Below, one piece after another: positions 35,897 through 44,140 of a stretch of 64,000 nucleotides of DNA. The stretch lies in NCBI RefSeq assembly GCF_000768705.1, contig NZ_AVPJ01000014.1:1-64000 (forward strand), given 5' to 3'. Every line of letters starts with the position of its first letter. The stretch's first letter is position 1. Source of the DNA: Knoellia sinensis KCTC 19936 (GTDB lineage: Bacteria; Actinomycetota; Actinomycetes; Actinomycetales; Dermatophilaceae). Position numbers and translations under genes: made by a program. The notes below the pieces were generated by a model. It did not search any database and was not told where the DNA came from. It saw nothing but the letters and a program-made list of their open reading frames with translations.

Positions 35897-36499
35897 TCAG
35901 TCGGTCATCGCGAGGCGAGGGCAGCCAGCACACTCCTGGCACCCGGGCAGGGCATAGATGAAGCAGCACGACTGGCGCTCGACCACCGCGCCCCACCCGT
36001 CCCCCGTCGCGGCGCGGGCATCACGCTCCGCCATCGCCCAGAGGTCGTCGACCATCCCGAACCGCTGTCGGCTCGACATCTTGACGCCCGGCTCATAGGC
36101 GTCCGCGATGGCATTGCCAAGAATCCTGTATGCCGTCCGCGCGCCTGCAATTCGCGTGTCCCGGTCCGCTGATGCCGACTTCACGGAAAGAAACCCCAGC
36201 CGTTCCGGGTACATGCCGTCGGCGAGGTCGCAGGAGATCAAGGGTGAATCGATAGTGCCGAGATCAACTTCCCAGGGCCCCGTGGCCGCGGCCAACGCGG
36301 CAATCTGCGCGGGAATGCTCAGCAGGTGCTGGAGGACGAAAGCCGCAGCGACCTGAGGAGGTGCGGGAACGGCATACAGTCTGGAGTTCTGGGCCGTGAT
36401 TTCTTCACGCCATTTCGTTGAAAACGAAAATGCGCTGCTGAGCGGCAGGGAGAGGGTCCGGCCCCCGACGAATTCGAGATATCCATGGTGTCGCGACAT
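35897..36499 (-). CDS. FhuF-like ferric iron reductase
   Basis: A 200-residue protein ending in SCCFIYALPGCQECAGC. This fits the CC-x10-C-x2-C pattern that binds a [2Fe-2S] cluster in FhuF-type siderophore-iron reductases, with one extra cysteine. The N-terminal part is poorly conserved. ATG 36499 is only four bases from the lsr2 terminator hairpin, so its ribosome site would lie inside that hairpin. Expression may depend on read-through or on a leaderless promoter. No siderophore genes are nearby. Confidence 0.8.
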   Translation of the reverse strand: MSRHHGYLEFVGGRTLSLPLSSAFSFSTKWREEITAQNSRLYAVPAPPQVAAAFVLQHLLSIPAQIAALAAATGPWEVDLGTIDSPLISCDLADGMYPERLGFLSVKSASADRDTRIAGARTAYRILGNAIADAYEPGVKMSSRQRFGMVDDLWAMAERDARAATGDGWGAVVERQSCCFIYALPGCQECAGCPRLAMTD

Positions 36500-36502
36500 G
36501 AC

Positions 36503-36538
36503 AGAGGCGACGACACCCGGATCGGGTGCCGTCGCCTC
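36503..36538 (-). terminator. hairpin terminator after lsr2
   Basis: AGAGGCGACG-A-CACCC pairs with GGGTG-C-CGTCGCCTCT around GGATC, 18 bases past the lsr2 stop. It abuts the start codon of the FhuF-like gene. Confidence 0.8.
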
Positions 36539-36555
36539 TGCGCTGTGGGTGACGA

Positions 36556-36885
36556 TCAGTTGTTGGCCTTGTCGTAGGCATCCTGGACCGCGGCCGGGAT
36601 GCGACCGCGCTCGCTGACGTCATGACCGTTCTTGCGCGCCCACTCACGGACGGCTGAGACGTCCTTGCGACGTGCCGCGGCAGAGCCGCCCCTGCCGGAC
36701 ATCTTGCGACCACCCGAGCGGCGGGCGTGACCCACCCAGGGGGCGAAGGCGTCACGGAGCTTGCTCGCGTTGCCCTCGTTGAGGTCGATTTCATACGTCA
36801 CGCCGTCGAGGGCGAACGTCACTGTCTCGTCGGCGTCACTGTTGTCGATGTCGTCAACGAGCAGCACCTGAACACGCTGTGCCAT
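36556..36885 (-). CDS. lsr2: nucleoid-associated protein Lsr2
   Basis: A 109-residue xenogeneic silencer, the actinobacterial analogue of H-NS. The N-terminal dimerisation domain ([23 protein letters not shown] in parts) is followed by a basic linker. The C-terminal DNA-binding domain holds the RGR hook (SERGRIP) that reads the minor groove of AT-rich DNA. It lies downstream of lysS and a small membrane protein, as in related actinobacteria. The A/T-richer patch at 14.7-15.8 kb is a natural target. Confidence 0.96.
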   Translation of the reverse strand: MAQRVQVLLVDDIDNSDADETVTFALDGVTYEIDLNEGNASKLRDAFAPWVGHARRSGGRKMSGRGGSAAARRKDVSAVREWARKNGHDVSERGRIPAAVQDAYDKANN

Positions 36886-36925
36886 GGATTTCCCTTTCGC
36901 GCATCAGCAATTGATGCACGAAAGA

Positions 36926-37099
36926 CTATCGCCCCGAATTGTTTTTCGGGGTTTTGGACTGCTCGGATTCCCACTGACTTTGGGCGAGCCGTTCGCGGCG
37001 GTCACCCTCGAGGATGCTCTTCATCAGATAATAGAAGAGCAGGGCCACGATGATCGTGGGCAGGATGGCTGCGAGATAGGGCCAGATGGAGTCCCACAT
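36926..37099 (-). CDS. small conserved membrane protein
   Basis: A 57-residue single-helix protein (MWDSIWPYLAAILPTIIVAL...) with a charged cytoplasmic tail (ILEGDRRERLAQSQWE). ATG 37099 follows GGAGG at good spacing. ATG 37105 would overlap the lysS stop as ATGA. Small proteins of this shape, with DRRER after the helix, are commonly found between lysS and lsr2 in actinobacteria. Function unknown. Confidence 0.75.
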   Translation of the reverse strand: MWDSIWPYLAAILPTIIVALLFYYLMKSILEGDRRERLAQSQWESEQSKTPKNNSGR

Positions 37100-37101
37100 G
37101 G

Positions 37102-38631
37102 TCATGCCTCCGGCTTGAGGTGGGGGAAGAGAATCGTTTCGCGAATATTGGCGCCGGTGAACAGCATGACGAGCCGGTCGACACCCAGTCCGAGGCCACC
37201 CATGGGCGGCGCGCCGTATTCGAGGGCCCGCAGGAAGTCCTCGTCGAGCTGCATCGCTTCGGGGTCACCCCCAGCCGCGCGGAGCGACTGGTCGGTGAGG
37301 ACCTCGCGCTGGATCTCGGGGTCGATGAGCTCGGAGAACCCAGTGCCCCGCTCGACACCGTCGATGATGAGGTCCCAGGCCTCGATGAGTCCGGGCTCGC
37401 TGCGGTGGGGTCGCGCCAGCGGCTGGGCGATCGCGGGGTAGTCGCAGAGGAACGTCGGCTGGAGGAGGTTCGGCTCGACGAGTTCGCCGACGAGTTCGAG
37501 GAAGACCTTGTCCTTGTCCCAGGCCGGGTCGACGGCCACGTCGTGCTTCGCGGCCAGGCCGCGCAGGGTCTCGAGGTCGGTGTCGACGGTGACGGTCTCG
37601 CCGACCACCTCGCTCACGCCCTGGTAGACGGGCAGCCACCGCCACTCGCCGTCGAGGTCGATCGTGCCGCGCTCGGTCTGGATCTGGCGGCTGCCGTGCG
37701 CGTCCGCCGCAGCGAGATAGAGGTCGCGCATGAGGGCCGCGATCGTCGTCTGGTCGCCCCACGACTGGTAGGCCTCGAGCATCGTGAACTCGGGGGAGTG
37801 GGTCGCGTCGACACCCTCGTTGCGGAAGATGCGTCCCATCTCGTAGACGCGGTCGATGCCACCGACGATGGCCTTCTTGAGGTTGAGCTCGAGCGCGATC
37901 CGGAGCGTCATCTCCTGGTCGAACGCGTTGAGGTGGGTCGTGAACGGGCGCGCCGCAGCACCGCCGTGGATGAGCTGGAGGATCGGCGTCTCGACCTCGA
38001 GGTAGCCCTGGTTCTCGAGCTCGCGGCGCATGGCGCTGAGGATGTGCGCCTTGGTGCGGACCATGTCGCGCGCCTCCTGGCGCACGATGAGGTCGGCGTA
38101 GCGCTGGCGCACGCGGGACTCCTCGGAGAGTTCCTTGTGCAGCACCGGCATGGGGCGCAGCGCCTTGGACGCCATGGTCCAGCTCGTCGCCATGACGGAG
38201 AGCTCGCCGCGGCGGCTGCTGATGACGCGACCCGTGACGGACACGTGGTCGCCGAGGTCGACGTCGGACTTCCAGGCAGCGAGGCTCTCCTCGCCCACCT
38301 CGGCGAGGCTGAGCATGACCTGGAGGCGCGTGCCGACGCCCTCCTGGAGGGTGGCGAAGGCGAGCTTGCCCGTGTTGCGGATGAAGACGACGCGACCCGC
38401 GACCGAGACGACGTCCTGCGTCTCCTCGCCGGTCTCGAGGTGGGCCCAGTTCGCGCGCACCTGAGCGAGGCTGTGGGTCCGGTCGACCGACACGGGGTAT
38501 GCCGCCCTCCCCGACTCGAGCAGTCGCGTGCGCTTCTCGCGGCGAATGCGTTGCTGCTCGGACAGGTCGATCTCGGGGGCGCCCGTGGCGCCGGCCGTCT
38601 CGGTGGTGGTGTCGGTGGGGCTCTTGCTCAC
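37102..38631 (-). CDS. lysS: lysyl-tRNA synthetase
   Basis: A 509-residue class II synthetase. The N-terminal OB fold binds the anticodon (VVSVAGRVVFIRNTGKLAF in parts). Motif 2 is seen around YEMGRIFRNEGVDATHSPEFT, and motif 3 as GLGLGVDRLVML. The chosen start is GTG 38631 (VSKSPTD). The ribosome site is weak. Heads the lysS-small membrane protein-lsr2 group. Confidence 0.96.
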   Translation of the reverse strand: MSKSPTDTTTETAGATGAPEIDLSEQQRIRREKRTRLLESGRAAYPVSVDRTHSLAQVRANWAHLETGEETQDVVSVAGRVVFIRNTGKLAFATLQEGVGTRLQVMLSLAEVGEESLAAWKSDVDLGDHVSVTGRVISSRRGELSVMATSWTMASKALRPMPVLHKELSEESRVRQRYADLIVRQEARDMVRTKAHILSAMRRELENQGYLEVETPILQLIHGGAAARPFTTHLNAFDQEMTLRIALELNLKKAIVGGIDRVYEMGRIFRNEGVDATHSPEFTMLEAYQSWGDQTTIAALMRDLYLAAADAHGSRQIQTERGTIDLDGEWRWLPVYQGVSEVVGETVTVDTDLETLRGLAAKHDVAVDPAWDKDKVFLELVGELVEPNLLQPTFLCDYPAIAQPLARPHRSEPGLIEAWDLIIDGVERGTGFSELIDPEIQREVLTDQSLRAAGGDPEAMQLDEDFLRALEYGAPPMGGLGLGVDRLVMLFTGANIRETILFPHLKPEA

Positions 38632-38733
38632 ACGCTCAAGGGTACGAGGGTTCGCTGAGTGCTTCTGACACGATCGGTGTGAGTTCGCCTTCGTCCGGGT
38701 GGCGCCTCCGGTGCGGGCAGTAGTTTGGGAATC

Positions 38734-39495
38734 GTGGACTCGGGGCAGCAGGAGGGGTGGCTGGAGCCGCTTCCCGTGCGTCGCATCGATCAGAGCCCGT
38801 ATGCCGTGGTGCCGCCTCCCGACGTCTGGCCCGTGTCGATCCCGGCCGTCGCGCAGGTGCTGGCCGACGGTCTTGATCTTGGCTCGTGCACGATCCTCGT
38901 CGGCGACAACGGGACGGGGAAGTCGACCCTCGTCGAGGCGATTGCCATGGCGTTCGGACTCGGTGCCGAAGGTGGGTCGACCGGTGCTCGGCACCGCACC
39001 CACGAGACCGAGTCGGGGTTGTGGGAGTGGCTGCGGCTGAGTCGGGGGCCGGGTGCGTCGAAGTGGGGCTACTTCGTCCGGGCCGAGACCATGCACGGGC
39101 TCATGGCCTGGCTCGACACCTCACGGTCGGAATCACCCCGCTCGATGGACCCCGACTTCCACGCGCGTTCGCATGGAGAGTCCTTCGTGTCGCTGTTGTC
39201 GACGAAGCGCTTCGACGGTGACGGCCTCTTCGTCTGGGACGAGCCGGAGGCGGGGTTGTCGTTCCAAGCGCAACTGCACCTCGTGGCGGAGCTTGCGGCG
39301 ATGGCTGCCCGGCCCGGTGCGCAGGTGCTGCTCGCGACCCACTCACCGATCCTGGCTGCGGTGCCAGGTGCCCGGATCCTGCAACTGTCGGACGAGGGGA
39401 TCGAGCCGGTGGCGTGGGAGGACCTTGCCGTGGTCGACCACCATCGCCGGTTCCTGGATGATCCTCGCCGCTACCTCCGCCACGTCCTCGACTGA
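38734..39495 (+). CDS. stand-alone AAA/ABC-type ATPase
   Basis: A 253-residue ATPase. Walker A is GDNGTGKST near residue 57, and Walker B is FVWDEPEAG followed by LSFQAQLHLV. A late ATHSP motif is the switch histidine. It resembles the predicted AAA_15/AAA_21 ATPases and the SMC/RecF-like class, without coiled coils. The start is probably GTG 38734. No nuclease or toxin partner is adjacent, unlike defence systems that use such ATPases. It is divergent from lysS. Confidence 0.8.
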   Translation: MDSGQQEGWLEPLPVRRIDQSPYAVVPPPDVWPVSIPAVAQVLADGLDLGSCTILVGDNGTGKSTLVEAIAMAFGLGAEGGSTGARHRTHETESGLWEWLRLSRGPGASKWGYFVRAETMHGLMAWLDTSRSESPRSMDPDFHARSHGESFVSLLSTKRFDGDGLFVWDEPEAGLSFQAQLHLVAELAAMAARPGAQVLLATHSPILAAVPGARILQLSDEGIEPVAWEDLAVVDHHRRFLDDPRRYLRHVLD

Positions 39496-39509
39496 CTCCC
39501 ACACACCCT

Positions 39510-39585
39510 CGACTTTGTGCCCCGTTGGGACACGTTCACGGAGGCCTTCGGCCGAGGGAACGTGTCCCAACGGGGCACGAAGTCG
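39510..39585. repeat. palindrome family A, copy 4
   Basis: Near-perfect arms of about 27 nt (39510-39536 and 39559-39585; CGACTTTGTGCCCCGTTGGG...) with paired changes (GTT/AAC instead of ATT/AAT). The loop carries the family loop GGCCGAAGGCC in reverse orientation. Sits between two convergent genes. Confidence 0.92.
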
Positions 39586-39593
39586 GTTTCCGC

Positions 39594-40817
39594 CTACCTC
39601 GGCAGGATGTAGTGCGGGAAGAGCCGGTTCGTCATGGACTTGTTCGGCGCCACCTCGGTGCACGAGAGGGCGACGGTGCAGCGCACGAGGTCGTTGCCCG
39701 TGACCGGGCTCAGCGGTGAGGACGTGTTCCGGGAGAAGAGAACCGTGGCGCCGTCATCGCTCCAGCGCATTCCCCAGCCCGACACGATCTTGCTCTCGTC
39801 GGTGCCGTCGTGGCCGAAGATGACACTGCCGTCGGTCACGGTGACCAAGGAGGACGCGAACCAGTGTCCGCCATCGATGTTGTTGGAGCCGAGGAGTTGC
39901 GTGCCGTCAGGGCTGAAGGTCAGCGGTTGGAACCTGTTGGGCTTGCTGGCGGTGCCACAGTGGTCGCCGTGGAGTTTGGGCGTCCCGGCCTTCTTGAGGT
40001 CAACGACGGCCCAGCAGCCTGACGTCGGGTCGTCGGAGGGCGGCATCCAGTAGAGCGCGGCCAAGCGCTCGTCGTCCGAGACGGCGGCGATGTGACCCGG
40101 GGCAGCCTGGGTCACCCCGGTGACGTGGTTCCACACGAGTCCTGTCTCGCCCTCACCCGAGGGACCGCCGAAGTAGAGGCGGTCGCCGATGAGGGCAACG
40201 CCAGACTTGTCGGTCTCCAGTGAGTTCAGGGCCTTTCCGCGCGCGTCCACGACGAAGGTCCTGCCGTTGTCCGCATAGAACACCTTCGTGCCGTCCCGCG
40301 AGACACGCCAGTCGTCGACGCCGTCCGGCAGTTTCGTGAGTTGACGGCCGGTCGCGTCGAGGATCGCACTCACCCATGGGTTCTCGCCGACGTGGGAGGC
40401 GACGACAACGCCTCCGCCCTCGAGGACGGCGAACTGCTCGACGATCGTTCCCCTCGGGAGCCGGACGACCCGGTCGCCGATGTGCAGGACGTTCCCCACG
40501 GCATACGCCTCACGCGATGCCGTGGCCTGCCCCACCGACGGCGTGGGTTCCGGGCTTGCAGTGGGGGACGACGACGTCGGCGTCGGAGATGAGGTGCCTG
40601 CCGGGATGGCCCCTCCGGGACCCCGTTCCGACAGGGCGAGGGGGATCCCCACGGCGAGGGCAGTTGCGGTGGCGACGGCCGTGCCCGCCAGGGTGCGGCG
40701 TCGGCGCCTGCGCTGACGCTCAAGAGTCATGGCTGCTTCGGCGAAGTCGCCGGTGGCATCGATGCTCTCGGCATCGCGGGTCAGGACGGAGCGCAGTTCG
40801 CTCTCGTGGGGAGTCAT
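39594..40817 (-). CDS. membrane-anchored beta-propeller-like protein, sigma factor partner
   Basis: A 407-residue protein with about 45 cytoplasmic residues, a basic RRRRRR stretch and one membrane helix. A Ser/Thr/Pro linker follows, then a WD40/TolB-like repeat domain (WRVSRDGTKVFYAD, PLTFSPDGTQLLG, MRWSDDGATVLFSR). The ATGA overlap with the sigma gene upstream suggests an anti-sigma-like regulator whose outer domain senses a signal. Confidence 0.75.
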   Translation of the reverse strand: MTPHESELRSVLTRDAESIDATGDFAEAAMTLERQRRRRRRTLAGTAVATATALAVGIPLALSERGPGGAIPAGTSSPTPTSSSPTASPEPTPSVGQATASREAYAVGNVLHIGDRVVRLPRGTIVEQFAVLEGGGVVVASHVGENPWVSAILDATGRQLTKLPDGVDDWRVSRDGTKVFYADNGRTFVVDARGKALNSLETDKSGVALIGDRLYFGGPSGEGETGLVWNHVTGVTQAAPGHIAAVSDDERLAALYWMPPSDDPTSGCWAVVDLKKAGTPKLHGDHCGTASKPNRFQPLTFSPDGTQLLGSNNIDGGHWFASSLVTVTDGSVIFGHDGTDESKIVSGWGMRWSDDGATVLFSRNTSSPLSPVTGNDLVRCTVALSCTEVAPNKSMTNRLFPHYILPR

Positions 40818-41311
40818 GATGACGCGACCTCCTTCATCGTGATGCGCAGGGCGGCCAGCGCCCGGCTGGTGTGGCTCTTGACCGTGCCGATGCTGCAGCC
40901 GAGGATCTCGGCCGTCTCCGCCTCGGAGCGGTCCTCGTAGTAGCGCAGCACGATCGACGCGCGCTGTTGGGTGGGCAGTTTGCGGATCTGGGCCCGCAGG
41001 TCCTGCTCTCCGTAGTCGTCCGGACGTGCCGCTGGCTGCTGGTACTCGACGAGATCGCTTCCGGTCACCTCGCGGTGTCGCCACGCGCGACGCCACCAGC
41101 TGTGGTGCTCGTTGACCATGGTCCGTCGGACGTAGGCGTCGGGTGACCCGTCGATCGTCGACCACCGGCGATAGACGTTGGCCAGGGCGCTCTGGACGAG
41201 GTCCTCGGCCTCTTGCGCATCCCCCGTGAGGAGGTAGGCAAACCGCACCAGAGTGCTCTGCCGGGCGCGGACGTATGCCGTGAAGTCGGCATCCAGGTCG
41301 CTGTCACTCAT
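40814..41311 (-). CDS. ECF RNA polymerase sigma factor, SigE family
   Basis: A 165-residue ECF sigma factor. Region 2 is seen in LVRFAYLLTGDAQEAEDLVQSALANVYRRW, read in parts. Region 4 is IRKLPTQQRASIVLRYYED, then LGCSIGTVKSHTSRALAALR. It belongs to the same class as the sigma gene at 33428 but is not a recent copy. Its membrane partner follows with an overlap. Confidence 0.92.
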   Translation of the reverse strand: MSDSDLDADFTAYVRARQSTLVRFAYLLTGDAQEAEDLVQSALANVYRRWSTIDGSPDAYVRRTMVNEHHSWWRRAWRHREVTGSDLVEYQQPAARPDDYGEQDLRAQIRKLPTQQRASIVLRYYEDRSEAETAEILGCSIGTVKSHTSRALAALRITMKEVASS

Positions 41312-41433
41312 CGTGGCCCCCTGGCTCGTGGGAATGGGACCTCATCTCTACGTTCCCACCACCATCGCGGGTTGTCCGCCGTCTCCCGCTTTCTGGCGGG
41401 GAGTCGTTCTTCTCACCACCTTGGCGTCGGGAG

Positions 41434-41781
41434 TCAGAGCTGCAGGTGCAAGATGAGGGCGTCGTCGAGTTCGGCCATGAGGTGGGCCGGAACCCGGCCG
41501 ATCGCTGCCCCGAGCCGCTCGACCGCCACAGATCGAACCTGCTCCGGCTGAGCCTTGGAGTCCACCTGGAGTCGGGTCTCGTCAGCGGGCAGGAGGACTT
41601 GGAACGGGAACACGCGATCGACGTTGCTCGTGACGGGCACGACAGTGACGACTCCCCGACCGAGCCGCGCCGCGGTCGCATTGGCCCGGTCGTTGCTCAC
41701 CAGGACGGCGGGGCGACGTTTGTCCGCCTCACTTCCGCGCGACGGGTCGAGATCCACCAACCGAATCTCACCGCGCAGCAT
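41434..41781 (-). CDS. MazF-type toxin (PemK-like)
   Basis: A 115-residue endoribonuclease of the MazF/PemK fold: [18 protein letters not shown], then [34 protein letters not shown] 41781 lies inside the end of the antitoxin gene. The RPAVLVS strand and the following TVVPVTS strand carry the usual catalytic arginine and threonine. Probably cleaves mRNA at a short sequence. Confidence 0.9.
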   Translation of the reverse strand: MLRGEIRLVDLDPSRGSEADKRRPAVLVSNDRANATAARLGRGVVTVVPVTSNVDRVFPFQVLLPADETRLQVDSKAQPEQVRSVAVERLGAAIGRVPAHLMAELDDALILHLQL

Positions 41782-41998
41782 TCGCCAGCCCGTCTGACGC
41801 CGTGGTCGCCCACGCCTCCTCGGCGCCTGACTCGGCCCATTCGTCCCAGGCGTTGGCATAGGCACCCTCGAGTTCGGGGTCCCTCAACTGCCGAATGGCC
41901 GCCTGGATCGCAGCGGAGCGTGACCCCAGGCCAGCCTGTTCGACGTAGCGATCCAGGGCTGCGAGGTCGTCTTCACTGAGACTGACGCTGAGCTTCAT
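41768..41998 (-). CDS. ribbon-helix-helix antitoxin (MazE-like)
   Basis: A 76-residue antitoxin. The ribbon ([19 protein letters not shown]) and two helices ([13 protein letters not shown]) form the DNA-binding RHH fold. The acidic tail ([14 protein letters not shown]) should block the toxin. It overlaps the toxin gene by 14 bases. Direct repeats just upstream are a likely operator. Confidence 0.88.
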   Translation of the reverse strand: MKLSVSLSEDDLAALDRYVEQAGLGSRSAAIQAAIRQLRDPELEGAYANAWDEWAESGAEEAWATTASDGLANAAR

Positions 41999-42005
41999 AG
42001 ATCAA

Positions 42006-42037
42006 TGCTACCCGGATGCTACCCGCCGTGCTACTCG
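42006..42037 (-). promoter_or_regulatory. TGCTACCCG direct repeats, RHH operator candidate
   Basis: TGCTACCCG occurs at 42006 and 42017 and as TGCTACTCG at 42029, spaced 11 and 12 bp, starting 8 bp upstream of the antitoxin start. RHH dimers usually bind tandem sites one helical turn apart, so this is a good autoregulatory operator candidate. Confidence 0.6.
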
Positions 42038-42101
42038 TCAGATCGGATCAGCCATGGGCAGGCTGTTGCGCCGGACACCTCGCTCGGGAAGGGTTCACGA
42101 C

Positions 42102-43130
42102 ATGAGGATCGGACTGGCTGGAGTGGGGCGCATCGGCGCCTTCCACGCGAGCACCCTGGCCGGGCTCGACGCCGTCGACGAGGTCGTCGTGGCAGATCTC
42201 GACGCCGGCCTCGCCGACCGGGTGGCCGCGGCCCACGGACTGGCGGTCGGACCGGACATCGACACCCTCCTCGCCTCCGACATCGACGCCCTCGTCATCG
42301 CCACGGCGACCACGGCGCACGCCGAACTGCTCCGACAGGCGCTCGCGGCCGGCATACCGACGTTCTGTGAGAAGCCGGTGGCCGCGACCCTGGACGAGAC
42401 GGTCGCGCTGACCGCGCTCGCGGACGCGAGCACCACACCCGTCCAGGTCGGCTTCCAACGCCGTTTCGACGCCGGCTACCGGCGGGCCAGGGCAGCGGTG
42501 GCGTCCGGCGAACTCGGCACCGTCCACGCCGTGCGCGCGCAGACCCACGACAAGGAGCCACCGCACGCGGCCTACATCCCGACGAGCGGCGGCATCTTCC
42601 GCGACTGCTCGGTCCACGACTTCGACGCGGTTCGGTTCGTCACCGGGCGCGAGGTCGAAACGGTCATGGCGACCGGAGGCAACAAGGGCGCCGACTTCTT
42701 CGCGGCCGCCGGAGACGTCGCCACCGGCGCGGCGCTGCTCACCCTCGACGACGACACGATCGTGACGACGAGCGCAACGCGCTACAGCGGCGGTGGCCAC
42801 GACGTCCGCATGGAGGTGGTGGGGTCGACGGCCAGCCTCGCCGTGGGTCTCGACGACGCGCTGGCCGTGCGCTCCGCCGAGGAGGGCGTGACCTTCCCGG
42901 CGGGCCCTCCGCACGAGACGTTCATGCAGCGCTTCCGCGCTGCCTATGGCGCTGAGCTCGCCGCGTTCTGTGACGTTGCCGCCGGGCGTACCCCCAGCCC
43001 GTGCACGGTGCGGGACGCACTGCAGGCCTTCCGCATCGCAGAGGCCTGCGAAGTGTCGCGGGCCGAGCGCCGCGTGGTCACGATGACCGAGATCCCGGAC
43101 GCGCCCGAGCGCACACAGTGGGCGTCATGA
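42102..43130 (+). CDS. iolG: inositol 2-dehydrogenase
   Basis: A 342-residue Gfo/Idh/MocA oxidoreductase with an N-terminal Rossmann motif (IGLAGVGRIGAFHA) and the family EKPVA motif. The dinucleotide domain is followed by the DRCS-like SGGIFRDCSVHDFD segment. It oxidises myo-inositol to scyllo-inosose, the first step of the pathway encoded downstream. ATG 42102 follows GGGAAGGG. First gene of the iol operon, with ATGA overlap to the next. Confidence 0.9.
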   Translation: MRIGLAGVGRIGAFHASTLAGLDAVDEVVVADLDAGLADRVAAAHGLAVGPDIDTLLASDIDALVIATATTAHAELLRQALAAGIPTFCEKPVAATLDETVALTALADASTTPVQVGFQRRFDAGYRRARAAVASGELGTVHAVRAQTHDKEPPHAAYIPTSGGIFRDCSVHDFDAVRFVTGREVETVMATGGNKGADFFAAAGDVATGAALLTLDDDTIVTTSATRYSGGGHDVRMEVVGSTASLAVGLDDALAVRSAEEGVTFPAGPPHETFMQRFRAAYGAELAAFCDVAAGRTPSPCTVRDALQAFRIAEACEVSRAERRVVTMTEIPDAPERTQWAS

Positions 43131-44140
43131 CGGGAGCGATCGGGAACCCGGGAATGGCACCCCACGTCCGTGCACCCCTCGTCGACCGCATCGCAGGGGC
43201 GCCCATCTCGTGGGGCGTGTGCGAGGTCCCTGACTGGGGCTACCAGCTCGGGATGGACCCAGTTCTGAGCCAGATGAGTGAGATCGGGCTCACCGCAACG
43301 GAATTCGGCCCCGAGGGCTTCCTTCCGGAGACGCCCACCGACAGGGTTCAGGTTCTGTCCGCAGCTGGTCTGCGAGCGGTCGGGCAGTTCGTCCCCCTCG
43401 TGCTCCACGACCCCGAACTCGATCCCCTGGCCGAGGCCGAGGCAGCGCTCGCCGGGCTCGCGGCGGCGCGCGCCTCGGTACTCGTCATCGCGGCGGCCAC
43501 GGGCGCAGACGGCTACGACGAGCACCCCGGCCTCACCGATGCGCAGTGGTCCACGCTGCTGCTCAACCTCGATCGCATCGCCGATACCGCGTCGGCCCAC
43601 GGCCTCATCGCGACGCTCCATCCCCACGTCGGGACCGTCGTCGAGACGGGAGAGGAGACCGAGCGCGTCCTCGCGGGCTCGCGGATGGCGCTGTGCCTCG
43701 ACACGGGGCACCTCCTCATCGGCGGCACGGATCCGGTCGCACTGGCCCGGACCCACCCCGAGCGCATCCAGCACGTCCACCTCAAGGACGTGCGTGCCAA
43801 CCTCGCCCGAGAGGTCCAGGAGGGGCGGCGGACCTACACCGAAGCAGTCGCCGCCGGGATGTACGTCCCCCTCGGAACCGGGGACATCGACATCGCTGCC
43901 CTTGTCGAATCCCTTGAAAGCAGTGGGTATGCCGGGTGGTACGTCCTCGAGCAGGACACCGTTCTCGGCGGGTCACCTTCCGAGACCGGCGCCGACCCAG
44001 CTGCCGACGTCCGGGCCTCGATCGAATTCATCCGGAACCTCCCCAACCGTCCCGGCGGTTCGGTTCGGGACGCGTCCCCAACCGTCCAATTGGGTGAGTT
44101 CGGTACGCACCGGGGGATGGGAGTTGAAGGTGATGGGTGA
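43127..44140 (+). CDS. iolE: inosose dehydratase
   Basis: A 337-residue TIM-barrel enzyme of the sugar phosphate isomerase/epimerase class, with the IolE signature GAPISWGVCEVPDWGYQ. Metal-binding residues lie in TLHPHVGT, LDTGHLLIG and HVHLKDV. It dehydrates scyllo-inosose. The normal fold ends near IEFIRNLPN. The last 30 residues (SPTVQLGEFGTHRG...) are encoded by a degenerate family C palindrome. Overlaps both neighbours. Confidence 0.9.
   Translation: MTGAIGNPGMAPHVRAPLVDRIAGAPISWGVCEVPDWGYQLGMDPVLSQMSEIGLTATEFGPEGFLPETPTDRVQVLSAAGLRAVGQFVPLVLHDPELDPLAEAEAALAGLAAARASVLVIAAATGADGYDEHPGLTDAQWSTLLLNLDRIADTASAHGLIATLHPHVGTVVETGEETERVLAGSRMALCLDTGHLLIGGTDPVALARTHPERIQHVHLKDVRANLAREVQEGRRTYTEAVAAGMYVPLGTGDIDIAALVESLESSGYAGWYVLEQDTVLGGSPSETGADPAADVRASIEFIRNLPNRPGGSVRDASPTVQLGEFGTHRGMGVEGDG
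44061..44106. repeat. palindrome family C, partial copy in iolE
   Basis: The right arm (44083-44106, CGTCCAATTGGGTGAGTTCG plus GTAC) matches all 24 bases of the arm at 60830-60853. The loop part GGTTCGGGAC also matches. The left arm is missing, so this looks like a decayed or partial element inside the 3' end of iolE. Confidence 0.85.

Noticed and set aside
38734-42000. Defence island around the orphan ATPase and MazF pair
   Set aside because: No nuclease, methylase, helicase or reverse transcriptase is nearby. A sigma/anti-sigma pair separates the two.
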